DNA of 64,000 bases, from contig NZ_CP036339.1 in assembly GCF_007746075.1 (NCBI RefSeq), positions 5,485,786 through 5,549,785 of the forward strand. The letters run 5' to 3'. The translations under genes and the position numbers were made by a program. The notes below the pieces were generated by a model. That model was not told the origin of the DNA and made no database searches. It was given only the letters and a program-made list of their open reading frames with translations. Of this stretch, positions 41,990-50,930 are shown in pieces; within the stretch, counting starts at the first letter, position 1, and each line of letters begins with the position of its first letter. The stretch is from Lacipirellula limnantheis. Lineage in GTDB: Bacteria > Planctomycetota > Planctomycetia > Pirellulales > Lacipirellulaceae.

Positions 41990-43948
41990 ATGAAACGTCC
42001 CTGGCAGATTTGGCTCGCTTTCGTCCTCTGCGGATTCTTCCTCGCAGCGGCGATGGGCTGGCTGACGGTCCACGCCTTGCGAGTCGACCGCGCGCGCTCA
42101 ACTGCGCAGGAGAATGCGACGCTAGAAAAAAATGTGAGCCTCGCCCTCTGGCGCATGGACACCAAACTTGCTCCGCTCATTGCCGCTGAAGCGATGCGTC
42201 CGCACGAACTTTATGAGTCGTTCATTGCAACGACGCCGGCGACCAAGGGAGGCCCGACCGTCGATCTCGTGCCGTCGCCGCTGTTGACGAGCCCGCCGGA
42301 GAATGTGCTGCTAAATTTTCAGTGCGGCACGGCCGAGGATTGGAGCTCGCCGCAGGCGCCTCCCGCCGAGCGATTAGAGATGGCGCGCAGCAATGGGATG
42401 ACCGCGGCCGCGGCCGCGACGAATCGTGCGAAACTCAGCAGACTTGCCAACATGGTCGACGTTTCCAAGCTGCTTCAAGAGCTACCGAAACAACCGCTGC
42501 CATCGTCGGCGGCAACGCAATCGACTCAGTCGCGTGCCGACGCCCATGTCTGGGCGATGAATACGCCCTTTTACGACAACAGTGCTCAGATTAACGCTCC
42601 ACCGGCGGATCGGCGGGCCGACGAGGCGTCCGTCGACCGACCGCCGATGGCTGAGCCTGCGCATCAAACAGCGACGTCTGGCGTCGAGACGATCGCTCGC
42701 GCGGCTAACGAGCCTCGGGAACAGGGCCCGCCGGCCCAACAGCAACTAGGAACATCGAGTTCCGATATCGCGTCTCGCGGATACCGATACCAGCAAGCAG
42801 CTGAGCAAGAGTTCAATAAGCAACAGCTCGGCAACTATTCCCTATGGGAAGATCGCGCCGCGAGCGGCTCCGGAGCGATCGAATATGTAAGCCGCCCGGT
42901 GTGGATCGGCAACGAACTATTGCTAGCGCGGCGGGTCGATCGCGACGGGAAGACATTCGTACAAGGCAGTTGGCTTGACTGGCTGGGACTGAAAAATGAG
43001 CTGCTAGCGGAGTTGGCCGATTTGCTTCCGGGCGCAGATTTGGTCCCCGTCCGCAATGAGAGCGAGGCCGACCCCACGCGGATGCTCGCCGGACTGCCTG
43101 TGAAGCTAGTGGTCGGTGAGCCGGCCGCGGGCGTCCACGCCGGGTCGGCAATCGACGCCCCGCTGCAATGGGCGCTAAGCTTCGGCTGGATGGCGCTTGC
43201 GCTCGCGCTCGGCGCGGTCGCGCTGCTGTTGCGGGGCGTGATGGCGCTGAGCGAGCGGCGCGCTGCATTTGTGTCGTCGGTGACTCATGAACTTCGCACG
43301 CCGCTGACTACCTTTCGGCTTTATGCCGACTTGCTTGCTCGCGACATGGCGCCGACGCCCGAGCGTCGACGCGAGTATTTGGAGACGCTGCGGACCGAGG
43401 CCGAGCGACTGACGCTTCTGGTGGAAAATGTTCTTGCGTATGCTCGGCTTGAGCGGGGCCGCACTCCCCAGCGAACCGTACGCATCACGCCCGCGGCGTT
43501 GATTGATCGTTTGGAACCGCGACTCGCTGAGCGGGCGGCCCAAGCAGGCATGACCCTGGCGCGCAACGTTGACGAGTCGTCAGTGGACCGGACGATCAAC
43601 ATCGACGTCGGCGTCGTCGAACAGATCATGTTCAATCTAGTGGACAACGCAGCGAAATACGCCGCCCGCGCCGCCGATCGCCGCATCGTCCTCTCGACGG
43701 CAAGCGACGGGAAATTTGTGGCGCTCACCATTCGCGACTACGGCCCGGGGTTCAGTTCGACGGCGCATGCATCCCGTTCGGCTCCGTTTAGCAAGAGCGC
43801 CGAACAAGCGGCCGAGTCGGCCCCCGGCGTCGGGTTGGGATTGGCTCTCTGTCGTCGACTCGCCAAGGAGGTTGGCGGCCGACTCGATGTGAGCGGGTGC
43901 GAAGGCGAGCTCGGAGCGGTCGTCACGCTACGACTGCCGGTCGATTGA
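41990..43948 (+). CDS. Sensor histidine kinase with large periplasmic region
   Basis: A 652-residue partner of the upstream regulator. Membrane segments lie at about 8-28 and 396-416, enclosing about 365 periplasmic residues. This region has no recognised sensor fold and a Gln/Ala/Pro-rich, probably disordered middle (about 160-275). The HisKA motif VTHELRTPLTTFRL places the phosphorylated residue at His433. The ATPase domain has the N box (MFNLVDNAAKYA), G1 (DYGPGF) and G2 (GVGLGLALCRRL). There is no HAMP domain between membrane and HisKA. The signal sensed is unknown. Confidence 0.92.
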   Translation: MKRPWQIWLAFVLCGFFLAAAMGWLTVHALRVDRARSTAQENATLEKNVSLALWRMDTKLAPLIAAEAMRPHELYESFIATTPATKGGPTVDLVPSPLLTSPPENVLLNFQCGTAEDWSSPQAPPAERLEMARSNGMTAAAAATNRAKLSRLANMVDVSKLLQELPKQPLPSSAATQSTQSRADAHVWAMNTPFYDNSAQINAPPADRRADEASVDRPPMAEPAHQTATSGVETIARAANEPREQGPPAQQQLGTSSSDIASRGYRYQQAAEQEFNKQQLGNYSLWEDRAASGSGAIEYVSRPVWIGNELLLARRVDRDGKTFVQGSWLDWLGLKNELLAELADLLPGADLVPVRNESEADPTRMLAGLPVKLVVGEPAAGVHAGSAIDAPLQWALSFGWMALALALGAVALLLRGVMALSERRAAFVSSVTHELRTPLTTFRLYADLLARDMAPTPERRREYLETLRTEAERLTLLVENVLAYARLERGRTPQRTVRITPAALIDRLEPRLAERAAQAGMTLARNVDESSVDRTINIDVGVVEQIMFNLVDNAAKYAARAADRRIVLSTASDGKFVALTIRDYGPGFSSTAHASRSAPFSKSAEQAAESAPGVGLGLALCRRLAKEVGGRLDVSGCEGELGAVVTLRLPVD

Positions 43949-44038
43949 AGGCAATCTATTCTTCGGGCTGCGTAGCCGAGCTACAAGTGAAAGTCGCCTT
44001 TTGCGGCACTTCCAGTGACTCGTCGAACGTGGTTTTGC

Positions 44039-44612
44039 ATGTCAGTTCAGCCCGAACGCCTGCTGCCAGCGGAAGAGTTTCTTGCCATTGAGGGCGATAC
44101 GCCCGCCAAGCATGAGTTCTGTCGCGGCGAAATGTTCGCGATGGACGGGGCCAGTCGCGAGCACAACTTAATCACGGGCAATATCGCAGCGTCGTTGCAC
44201 GCCCAGTTGATCACAAGACCATGTGAGTCTTATGCCAATGACATTCGCGTGAAGGTTGCGCAAACAGGCCTCTACGCCTATCCCGATATCGTCGTAACTT
44301 GCGAAAAGCCGCGTTTCGAAGATGACAAGTTCGACACGCTGCTCAATCCGCAGGTGGTCGCCGAGGTCCTCTCTGACTCGACGGAGAAGTACGACCGCGG
44401 CAAGAAGTTCGAACACTATCGCCAGATCGACTCGCTCGTCGCATACCTGCTGATCGCAAGATTGCCCCCACGTCGAGTTGTTCACGCGCGATGCCGGCGG
44501 CGTGTGGGGATTGCGGGAGGCATCTGGACTGGACGCGTCGATTGATTTGCCGACGATTGACTGCACGTTGGCATTGGACGCCGTTTACGCAAAGGGTTCT
44601 TGGGCGTCCTAG
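44039..44612 (+). pseudogene. Uma2-family (DUF820) endonuclease-like gene with a frameshift
   Basis: The first 140 codons (MSVQPERLLPAEEFLAIE...VAYLLIA) encode most of a Uma2/DUF820 PD-(D/E)xK fold: PAKHEFCRGEMFAM, YPDIVVTCE, NPQVVAEVLS, EKYDRGKKFEHYRQI. Near 44459-44462 the frame breaks. The expected C-terminal strand pair continues in another frame (DCPHVELFTRDAGGVWGLREA) to a TAG at 44610-44612. The original frame instead runs to 44545 with unrelated Arg-rich sequence. Two missing bases (or one extra) would explain it. It is either a recent pseudogene, a programmed event, or a sequence error. Uma2 genes are often numerous in planctomycetes and cyanobacteria; their role is uncertain. Confidence 0.75.
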
Positions 44613-44666
44613 GCTCGCGACCGCGCACCGGACCAGCGCTAGGCCAACCGCGCGGATAATCGCTGC

Positions 44667-44710
44667 AAAAAAAAAGCCGGCGGCCGAACTCGCTAGAGTT
44701 CGGCCGCCGG
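44667..44710 (-). terminator. Rho-independent terminator of the Cys-rich barrel gene
   Basis: On the minus strand a perfect 15 bp stem (CCGGCGGCCGAACTC / GAGTTCGGCCGCCGG) with a four-base loop (TAGC) is followed by C and nine T. It lies 73 bases after the stop of the leftward barrel gene. It is the strongest terminator in the window. Confidence 0.93.
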
Positions 44711-44782
44711 TTGAGAACTTTCGAGTTGTCGCGTTCCGCCGTGGCGGTTCGGTAGAGCCGCGCGAGCGGGCTGACTGGTTAG

Positions 44783-46054
44783 TTAGTAAGTCAGGATGGC
44801 GTCGATGGCGGCGGTCGTTTGGTCGAGGTCGGCCCCGGGCGCCCAGTCGTGGCGAATTTCGGGACGGAAGACCAGGTTCGAGAGCGCCTTGACGTTCACG
44901 CCGCCGGTGATTTCGTTGTAGGACGTGCCGTCGTCCTTCCACCATTCGCAGCGACCGCCGATGCCAATGATGTCGCTGTACGCGTACAGCAAGTATTGGT
45001 TAAGGCCGACCGTGTCGCGTTGACCGGCGTTGGGGTTCGGGGTCGCGTCGAGCACGTCGCTTTGGGCGATGTACTGCAACTTATCCGTCACCTTGGCCAC
45101 GAGCACCATGCTGTGCGAGTAGCTGTCCTTGCCGCCGCGCCAACCGAAGTTGCCCCAGGTGTTGAGGTAGGTGAAGGTGACGTTCTCGTTGATGTTCGCG
45201 GCGAAGCCGCCGAGGAAGTTGCTGCCGCCGTCGAGGTTGTCGAAGCCGGTGTCCCAGCCCGCCGTCCAGCCGCCGTACAGGGTCAACGCTTCGAACCCGG
45301 TGTAGGTCGACAGGGCGCCGGTGTGAGTAAACGGCTCGCTGTTGAACATCGTGTACGAGTGGCTATGGAAGAAGTTGCCGGTCGCCGGAATCACTTCGTA
45401 CCCGATGGGGGTGAAGAAGTGGCCGACCTTCGTCGACAGGTCGCCGTTGGCCACTTCCATGTAGGCCTGGGGGATAGCCCAGCCGTAGTAGCCGTGGTCG
45501 AGCGAGGCGTCGTAGAAGCCGAAGCCGCGCACCCCCGCGCCGGGGTTGCCGAAGGCTTGCGTCTTCTGGGCGTCGGTGCCGTAGATCAAGTCGATGCGAC
45601 CGCCGAAGTCGCGACCGCCGGACCCGTCGGCCACTTTGCCGATGTAGAACCACTGCTGGGCGAGGTTCGCATGGTCGGGGATGTCGTCGAACGACAAGAG
45701 GTCGTCGAAGTTCTGCGACAGCGGGATGTTCTTGTTGTAGTAGGCGATGTTCGTCCAGCCGCCGACCTCGATCGCCGAGTCGTCGCTGAGACCCATCAGG
45801 CTCGCCAGCGACAGCGATTCCACCGGCCCGGCCAAGCCGCAGCCGCTAAACAACCCGCCCGCCGCGCAGCCGTCGCCGCACGCGACGTCGTCGCTGCAGG
45901 TCGGGTCGGCGCAGGATGGTTCGCAGCAGTCGCTGGCGAACGCGACGCCGCTAACGTTGTTGTCATAAGACCAGCCGCTGTTGTCGGCGGCGAACGCTGG
46001 GCCCGCTCCGAGCGCCAGGACGGCCAGCCCGACTCTCCATGTCCTAACTTTCAC
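44783..46054 (-). CDS. Cys-rich outer-membrane beta-barrel protein (planctomycete BBP2-like)
   Basis: The 423-residue product starts at a GTG (46054) with GGAG seven bases upstream. It has a signal peptide (VKVRTWRVGLAVLALGAGPAFA). A Cys-rich stretch follows (about residues 40-75, ten Cys in CCEPSC, CSDDVACGDGC, SGCG). A 16-18 strand-like barrel then runs to the C-terminus (GYYGWAIPQAYMEV, GHFFTPIGYEVIPATGNFF, LTLYGGWTAGWDTGFDN). It is typical of porin-like proteins described as outer membrane beta-barrel in Rhodopirellula relatives. The Cys could form disulfides or bind metal at the cell surface. The gene stands alone with a strong terminator, which suggests high expression. Confidence 0.83.
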   Translation of the reverse strand: MKVRTWRVGLAVLALGAGPAFAADNSGWSYDNNVSGVAFASDCCEPSCADPTCSDDVACGDGCAAGGLFSGCGLAGPVESLSLASLMGLSDDSAIEVGGWTNIAYYNKNIPLSQNFDDLLSFDDIPDHANLAQQWFYIGKVADGSGGRDFGGRIDLIYGTDAQKTQAFGNPGAGVRGFGFYDASLDHGYYGWAIPQAYMEVANGDLSTKVGHFFTPIGYEVIPATGNFFHSHSYTMFNSEPFTHTGALSTYTGFEALTLYGGWTAGWDTGFDNLDGGSNFLGGFAANINENVTFTYLNTWGNFGWRGGKDSYSHSMVLVAKVTDKLQYIAQSDVLDATPNPNAGQRDTVGLNQYLLYAYSDIIGIGGRCEWWKDDGTSYNEITGGVNVKALSNLVFRPEIRHDWAPGADLDQTTAAIDAILTY

Positions 46055-46443
46055 GTGATAGCTCCTTCTGCTTTCGCTACGCAGCCCGCTCAGCACCCAA
46101 CCGAGCAGCGGCGAAGCATTGCTGTTAGCGGTAACGGCGGCTCCGAACGGTTCGACCGGGAATCGCCTACGCGGGAATGTCCATCCGCCTTGCCATCATC
46201 TATCGACGCGCATGAGAACCGCCGAAGAGCTCGCCGAGACTGAAAGCAACGGTTTTGCCCGGCGAATTAGCCGAAAATGAGAAACCTTACCGGTTGTAAG
46301 GAACATCGCAGCGACTCGACGCGCTACGGAAAAGTCAGACTTCGCTAGCAACTAAACGTCGCCCCGAGCGAGCGCCAAGGTCGCCTGCCGCGCTGAGCCG
46401 TCAAAGTCGCCGCAGCTTCGCAAACCGGCGCGAGAACGCTCTC
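46055..46443. other. 389 bp region upstream of the Cys-rich barrel gene
   Basis: It contains the promoter and 5' leader of the barrel gene. The inverted repeat CCTTAC-CGGTT-GTAAGG (46285-46301) is a possible operator. The stretch 46250-46350 is less GC-rich than its surroundings. No gene is supported. Confidence 0.4.
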
Positions 46444-47154
46444 TCAATGGGCCGCGTGGGCGTCGCTTGCTTCCCAACGGTCTACCCGCCAAGGCTCGCC
46501 TTCAGATTCGTAAAACTTATTGCGAGACATATGCATTTGCACATGACGGTGACTGCCCGTCGCCTGATCGGCCAAGAAGAGCTTGGCGCTGATGATCGTT
46601 CGACCGGCATCGAACACCGGCTCCGAAACCGTTTCGACTTCGATCTGCGGGTCCTCGACGGAGGCAAAATCACGCACTAGCGGATCTTGCTCCAGTCGCT
46701 CTCGGGCGATCCGTTCCAGTTCCTCAACCGGCCGAGGCGCGGTCCCCGGCTCGCCGCGAGGAACCAGCTGCCCGGCAGCGTCGCCCGTCAACAGGGCGCG
46801 GGAGTCGTCAATTTCGCCGGAGGTCATCAACTCGAGCCAGCGCTCGGCAGCGGCTCCGGCCTGATCCTTGAGCAGGCGATCGCGGACTTCTCCGCGCACG
46901 AGGGCGGCGACAAGGCAGCCCACGGCAAGCGCCAGGCCAGTGCGCGCCAGTCCGGCCCCGCTCAACGCGCCGTCGGACTCGCGAATCTTGCCGAGCGCGA
47001 TGAGCGCTGCGCCAATCGCCGCAGCCGGAATCAAGAACAGCAGAGGCCCGATCAACGCCGCGACCGACGCTATTCCCAAGAGCAGCGCGATCACAGCCAA
47101 GGGAGCAAGCTGGCTGTACTTGTCGTCGTCGGCAGGTTCAAGCGAGGGCTTCAC
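46444..47154 (-). CDS. Membrane protein with DUF4190-like N-terminus
   Basis: The 236-residue product starts at a GTG (47154) with AGGA ten bases upstream. Two hydrophobic segments (about 14-50) separated by a short Gly/Leu hairpin, then KIRESDGALSGAGLARTGLALAVG, follow the DUF4190 pattern. The C-terminal half (about 85-236) is soluble and contains an alpha/beta fold (RWLELMTSGEIDDSRALLTGDAAG; SAKLFLADQATGSHRHVQMHM). It is the last gene of the pilT operon. Its role is unknown. Confidence 0.72.
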   Translation of the reverse strand: MKPSLEPADDDKYSQLAPLAVIALLLGIASVAALIGPLLFLIPAAAIGAALIALGKIRESDGALSGAGLARTGLALAVGCLVAALVRGEVRDRLLKDQAGAAAERWLELMTSGEIDDSRALLTGDAAGQLVPRGEPGTAPRPVEELERIARERLEQDPLVRDFASVEDPQIEVETVSEPVFDAGRTIISAKLFLADQATGSHRHVQMHMSRNKFYESEGEPWRVDRWEASDAHAAH

Positions 47155-47240
47155 CGTTGGGCATCCTGCGAAGGGAGAGAGAAGTGCGGCGGTTGGTAGT
47201 GGCCGGCCGGATTCGCCGGAGAGTTGCAGTCCGAGGCGGG

Positions 47241-47759
47241 TCACTGCGTGGTGATCTGTTGCAGTACTTCGGGACCATGAAACGCCGTGACCGCCGACGA
47301 CATGGGCGACGCGAATGACTGGATCGTCTGATTCTGCCACGGCGCCGCTTCGGCCGTCTTCCACACGCCAGCGGCAAAAGGAATGTAGAGCATCAGTGCG
47401 CTGAAGCTTGTCAGCATCAGCGCGACGACCAGACCCAGCAAGATGCCCCCGCCGGCGTCGAGCGGCTTGAAGAATTTCATGCGCACCTTCGACGTGCGAT
47501 CGGTAATCAGCCGCAGAACCATGACGGCGAAGAAGAAGATGCCCCAGATGCAAGCGAATTTGAATGCCCATTCATTCTCAGGACTGGGCTTCGCCTGCTC
47601 CAACACATAGGCCGTCAGGGCAAGTCCGCCAGGGATCGCGATCATTGCCGCCAGAATCACGCAGAAGAGCGTGATCGCATTATTCCACATGCCTTCGTTG
47701 ACGGTCATCGCGAAACCGGCGAAGAAAATGGCGAACATCAGAACGGCTACATACAACAT
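47241..47759 (-). CDS. CvpA-family-like membrane protein
   Basis: The 172-residue product has four hydrophobic segments (about 1-20, 28-50, 65-85, 103-128) and a hydrophilic tail. The arrangement is like CvpA (colicin V production) proteins: a short N-terminal helix and then MKFFKPLDAGGGILLGLVVALMLTSFSALMLYIP with a Gly-rich turn in the third segment. Some planctomycete homologues are annotated this way. It sits between the GspE-like and DUF4190-like genes in a leftward operon, suggesting a shared envelope role. Assignment is by pattern only. Confidence 0.7.
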   Translation of the reverse strand: MLYVAVLMFAIFFAGFAMTVNEGMWNNAITLFCVILAAMIAIPGGLALTAYVLEQAKPSPENEWAFKFACIWGIFFFAVMVLRLITDRTSKVRMKFFKPLDAGGGILLGLVVALMLTSFSALMLYIPFAAGVWKTAEAAPWQNQTIQSFASPMSSAVTAFHGPEVLQQITTQ

Positions 47760-47822
47760 GGCGGCAGCGCCTCTAAAAGCTTTTACGCCGAGCTTTCGGC
47801 GGAATGTTCTTGGTTGATTCTT

Positions 47823-47898
47823 GTGGTCGGTTGTCAGTCGGCAGTCGCTCTCGTTGCAAACTCCTTCGCAACTGACAGCAGACCACTGACGACTGACG
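47823..47898. repeat. Inverted repeat element, TGTCAGTTG family, copy 2
   Basis: A 76 bp imperfect inverted repeat within the pilT operon. GTGGTCGGTTGTCAGTCGGC pairs loosely with ACTGACAGCAGACCACTGAC. Related to 19151-19231. Confidence 0.65.
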
Positions 47899-47904
47899 TT
47901 TCTC

Positions 47905-49710
47905 TTACTTCAACACGCGCATTAACTCAGGCAGCGACGTCACCCCTTTGGCAACCAGCAGAATGCCTTCTTCCTGCAGCGACCGCTGGCCATCCGCCCG
48001 GGCGGCTTTCTTGAGCAGTTCCAAACTCGGTTGCTTTGCCAGAATCTCCCGCATCTGGTCGGTCACTTCGAGCAATTCAAAAATGCCCGTGCGGCCGTGG
48101 TACCCAATGCCTTGGCAGGTCTGACACGGCTTCTCGATTTCCTCGGGCTTCGGCGGCCGGTAAAGTTGCTGCACCTTGCCCTGCGGGATGCCAAGCTTTT
48201 TCAACACATCGGCTGGCGGCGTGTAAGCCACCTTGCAATCGGAACACAATTTACGGATCAGCCGCTGGTAGAGCACGCCGGTAACGACGGACGCAAACTG
48301 CGCTTGCGGCAACTTCATTTGCAATAGCCGCAACAACGCTTCGCCGGCCTCGCGAGCCGGCATGCAGGCGACCACAAGGCGGTCGTCCTTGATCTCATTC
48401 ATCAGCAGCGTCGCGCTCTCGGCATCGACAAGATCGCGACAGATATAAACGTTCGGATAGAGGCGTACGAGTTTGGGGATGAGCGTCGCCGGGGTCTCGC
48501 CCTTACTCGCGTCGTACGTGTGAACCGTAATATTCTGAATATCGATTTCGCGATGGTTCACCTCCTCGATCGCAAAAAAGTCCCGCATCAAGCGATCGGT
48601 TTCTTCGAGCGAGGCGTTGGTCATCGTCGTCAGCCCGCCGGCCGGCATCGCGGAAAACACGACGAAGCCCTGATCGCGGGCCATGAATTCGCCCCACTTT
48701 TCCTTCAACGCTTCCCGGAGGCCGAGACTGTCGTACGTGTGTGGCTTGGCTTTCTCGTTCAGTCGACTGACGATGACCCGTTCGCCATTGGCGACGCCTT
48801 GCGACGTGATCGGCAGCAGATGTTTTTTGTTCTCGTACTTGGCGGCGAAGCGGCCCGACTGCTTCTTCTTTCGATCCTTCGGGTCAAGATTGGCGAGCGT
48901 CTTCATGACCGCGAGCATCACGTCGGCCGACTCGCGATCGCGGGCATCGCCGCTATGCAGGACGCCGTCGATCTCGTGCCGCACCGCCACCCCTTGCGGA
49001 CCATATTCGAGCACCACGCGATCGCTGCGACGGTTGAGCATCTCGATGACGAGATCCTTGACCAGCAGGTAGCCTGGCGACTGGCGGGCCGTTAGGAGAT
49101 TGGCGTTGTCCTCGTTCTGGCCGGCGGCGCCCATTGCGAACAGTTCGACCGCGGCTCCCTTTTCGTAGTCCGCCTGTCGCTCGTCGCTCATCTTGACGCC
49201 GATTTTCCCGAGCAGCATCGCGAAAAAGTGACGCCACCACGGGCCGGTAAGCACTGTTTCATGCGGCTGCACGCTCTTGTTATGCACGACGACATAAGGC
49301 ATGAAGCTAGCCAGCAGCACGATCCCCAGGACGACGGGGCGCACCCACCACGGCACTGGCACGAAGAGCAGCGCGACGCCGACGACGGCGAACGGGAAGA
49401 ACGCGACGGGATTCCACCGCTGATATCCTAGCGCAAAGATCTGCGAGTCGCGATTGACCCAGTCGCCCAGCGATGACCAGATCATGAGCAGCGCGCCCAA
49501 GATCGCCGGGCCTACCAGCATCGCCAGCAGCGTGCCGGTCGCGAGCGGGGGCGTTTTGGCTGGCGCCGTCGGCGTTGTCGCCGGCTCGGCGAGCGCAGCG
49601 GCCGCTCCGGGGTCGGCAGGCGCGGCGGCCTCTTGAGCCAACGCCGGCGCAGCCCACGACAATGCGGCAAGCGCAGTGAGCAACAAGCAAACGATCAACA
49701 ACTGCCGCAT
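47905..49710 (-). CDS. Membrane-anchored GspE/PilB-like protein with degenerate ATPase motifs
   Basis: A 601-residue protein. The N-terminus is a signal-like helix (MRQLLIVCLLLTALAALSWAAPALA), then an Ala/Pro linker and membrane segments at about 61-80 and 102-141. From about 200 on it resembles secretion ATPases of the GspE/PilB type (LNRRSDRVVLEYGPQGVAVRHEIDGVL). The Walker A equivalent reads SAMPAGGLTTM (353-363), so the nucleotide-binding Lys is Leu. Walker B and the His box are also lost. The Zn-type Cys pairs (LCSDC, PCQTC) and the following GYHGRTGIFELLEV motif are preserved. It is probably a non-catalytic partner of PilT. Its ATG overlaps the pilT stop by one base (TGATG). Confidence 0.82.
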   Translation of the reverse strand: MRQLLIVCLLLTALAALSWAAPALAQEAAAPADPGAAAALAEPATTPTAPAKTPPLATGTLLAMLVGPAILGALLMIWSSLGDWVNRDSQIFALGYQRWNPVAFFPFAVVGVALLFVPVPWWVRPVVLGIVLLASFMPYVVVHNKSVQPHETVLTGPWWRHFFAMLLGKIGVKMSDERQADYEKGAAVELFAMGAAGQNEDNANLLTARQSPGYLLVKDLVIEMLNRRSDRVVLEYGPQGVAVRHEIDGVLHSGDARDRESADVMLAVMKTLANLDPKDRKKKQSGRFAAKYENKKHLLPITSQGVANGERVIVSRLNEKAKPHTYDSLGLREALKEKWGEFMARDQGFVVFSAMPAGGLTTMTNASLEETDRLMRDFFAIEEVNHREIDIQNITVHTYDASKGETPATLIPKLVRLYPNVYICRDLVDAESATLLMNEIKDDRLVVACMPAREAGEALLRLLQMKLPQAQFASVVTGVLYQRLIRKLCSDCKVAYTPPADVLKKLGIPQGKVQQLYRPPKPEEIEKPCQTCQGIGYHGRTGIFELLEVTDQMREILAKQPSLELLKKAARADGQRSLQEEGILLVAKGVTSLPELMRVLK

Positions 49711-50861
49711 CAGAGAATTCCAGGTTGTTTAACTTCGATGCCTTTGAGCGCCATCTTCAGCGCTTCGCGATTCGGCGCCACTTCCATGGCCACTTCGCGG
49801 TCGATCAAACCATCGTCGACCAGTTTTTTTAGACTCTGCGTGAAGTCTTGCATGCCGTCTTCCGATCCGATGCGAATCGCATCGGCCAGCTTGTGATCCT
49901 CCTCTTCGAGGATCAGCTTGCGCACGGTCGGCGAGAACTTCATGATCTCGACCGTCGGCACGCGGCCGACGCCGGGCTTGATGCTCTTCAGCAACTTTTG
50001 CGCGATGATCCCCTTCATGTTCATCGCGATCGCACTCCGCAGCGCGTTGTGCATCCCTTGCGGGAAGAGGTCGAGAATACGACCGATCGTCGACGGCGCG
50101 CTCGAGGCGTGGATGGTTCCGAACACCAAGTGGCCCGTTTCCGCCGCATGGATGGCGGTCATGAACGTTTCCTGGTCGCGCATTTCGCCCACGAGCATCA
50201 CGTCGGGATCTTCGCGGACCGCGTGCTTCATGCCGATTTCGAAGTTCACCACGTCGAGCCCGATCTCGCGTTGGTTGATCAGGCACTTGTCTTCCGTGAA
50301 GACGAATTCAATCGGGTCCTCGAGCGTGAGGATATGCTTGCGGTAACGCTTGTTGATCCAGTTGAGCATCGACGCGATCGTCGTACTTTTGCCGGAACCG
50401 GTGACGCCGGCGAGCAGGATCATCCCTTGGTCGTAGGTGCAGAGGTCGACGATCGTCGACGGCAGGTAAAGGCCCTCGAAGTCGGGAACCCAGCTGTTGA
50501 CGCGGCGTGCGACCAGCCCGATGTGGCCCAACTGCTGCAATAAGTTCACGCGGAAGCGCCAGTTCGTGCCGTCGACGTCGAGCATATGGGCGAAGTCGGC
50601 CCCGCCGTCGTGATCAAAAATCTTCCGATTCCGTTCGTTCATCATCGGAAAGCAGAGACGCACCATCTCCTCATCGTCGATCGGCCCCCGGCTCATGGGC
50701 CGCAGCGTGCCGTTGACGCGAACCATCGGCGGCTTGCCGACCTTTAAGTGGAGATCGCTCGCTTCCAGCTTGACGCAAGCACGGAAGAGCTTGTCGATCT
50801 CCAGGTCCTGATGCGGCGCGACGAAGCTATCGTAGTCCGATTCTTTGATGGAGCTGGCCAT
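49710..50861 (-). CDS. pilT: PilT-type twitching motility ATPase
   Basis: A 383-residue hexameric ATPase of the type IV pilus retraction or secretion family. It has an N-terminal PAS-like region (ASDLHLKVGKPPMVRVNG), Walker A GVTGSGKS (152-159), Asp box, Walker B DVMLVGEMRD (220-229) and His box TGHLVFGTIH (242-251). All catalytic residues are present. The C-terminus ends in a helical extension. It is the first gene of a leftward operon with a degenerate relative, a CvpA-like and a DUF4190-like gene. The pilus structural genes are not nearby. Confidence 0.93.
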   Translation of the reverse strand: MASSIKESDYDSFVAPHQDLEIDKLFRACVKLEASDLHLKVGKPPMVRVNGTLRPMSRGPIDDEEMVRLCFPMMNERNRKIFDHDGGADFAHMLDVDGTNWRFRVNLLQQLGHIGLVARRVNSWVPDFEGLYLPSTIVDLCTYDQGMILLAGVTGSGKSTTIASMLNWINKRYRKHILTLEDPIEFVFTEDKCLINQREIGLDVVNFEIGMKHAVREDPDVMLVGEMRDQETFMTAIHAAETGHLVFGTIHASSAPSTIGRILDLFPQGMHNALRSAIAMNMKGIIAQKLLKSIKPGVGRVPTVEIMKFSPTVRKLILEEEDHKLADAIRIGSEDGMQDFTQSLKKLVDDGLIDREVAMEVAPNREALKMALKGIEVKQPGIL

Positions 50862-50888
50862 GTTTCTGATCCTCAGTGCGTCCCATGG

Positions 50889-50912
50889 GCTGGTCGGTTA
50901 AGCGACCAGTCC
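50889..50912. repeat. Palindrome GCTGGTCGGTTAAGCGACCAGTCC
   Basis: A 24 bp near-palindrome between pilT and hisF (both leftward), with one mismatch relative to the perfect palindrome at 27635-27660. Confidence 0.65.
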
Positions 50913-50930
50913 GAAGCGAGCTTAATTCCT

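Noticed and set aside
44819..46243. Long plus-strand frame antisense to the Cys-rich barrel gene
   Set aside because: Its product is Val/Gly/Arg-rich and motif-free. The minus strand has a signal peptide, ribosome binding site, barrel pattern and terminator.
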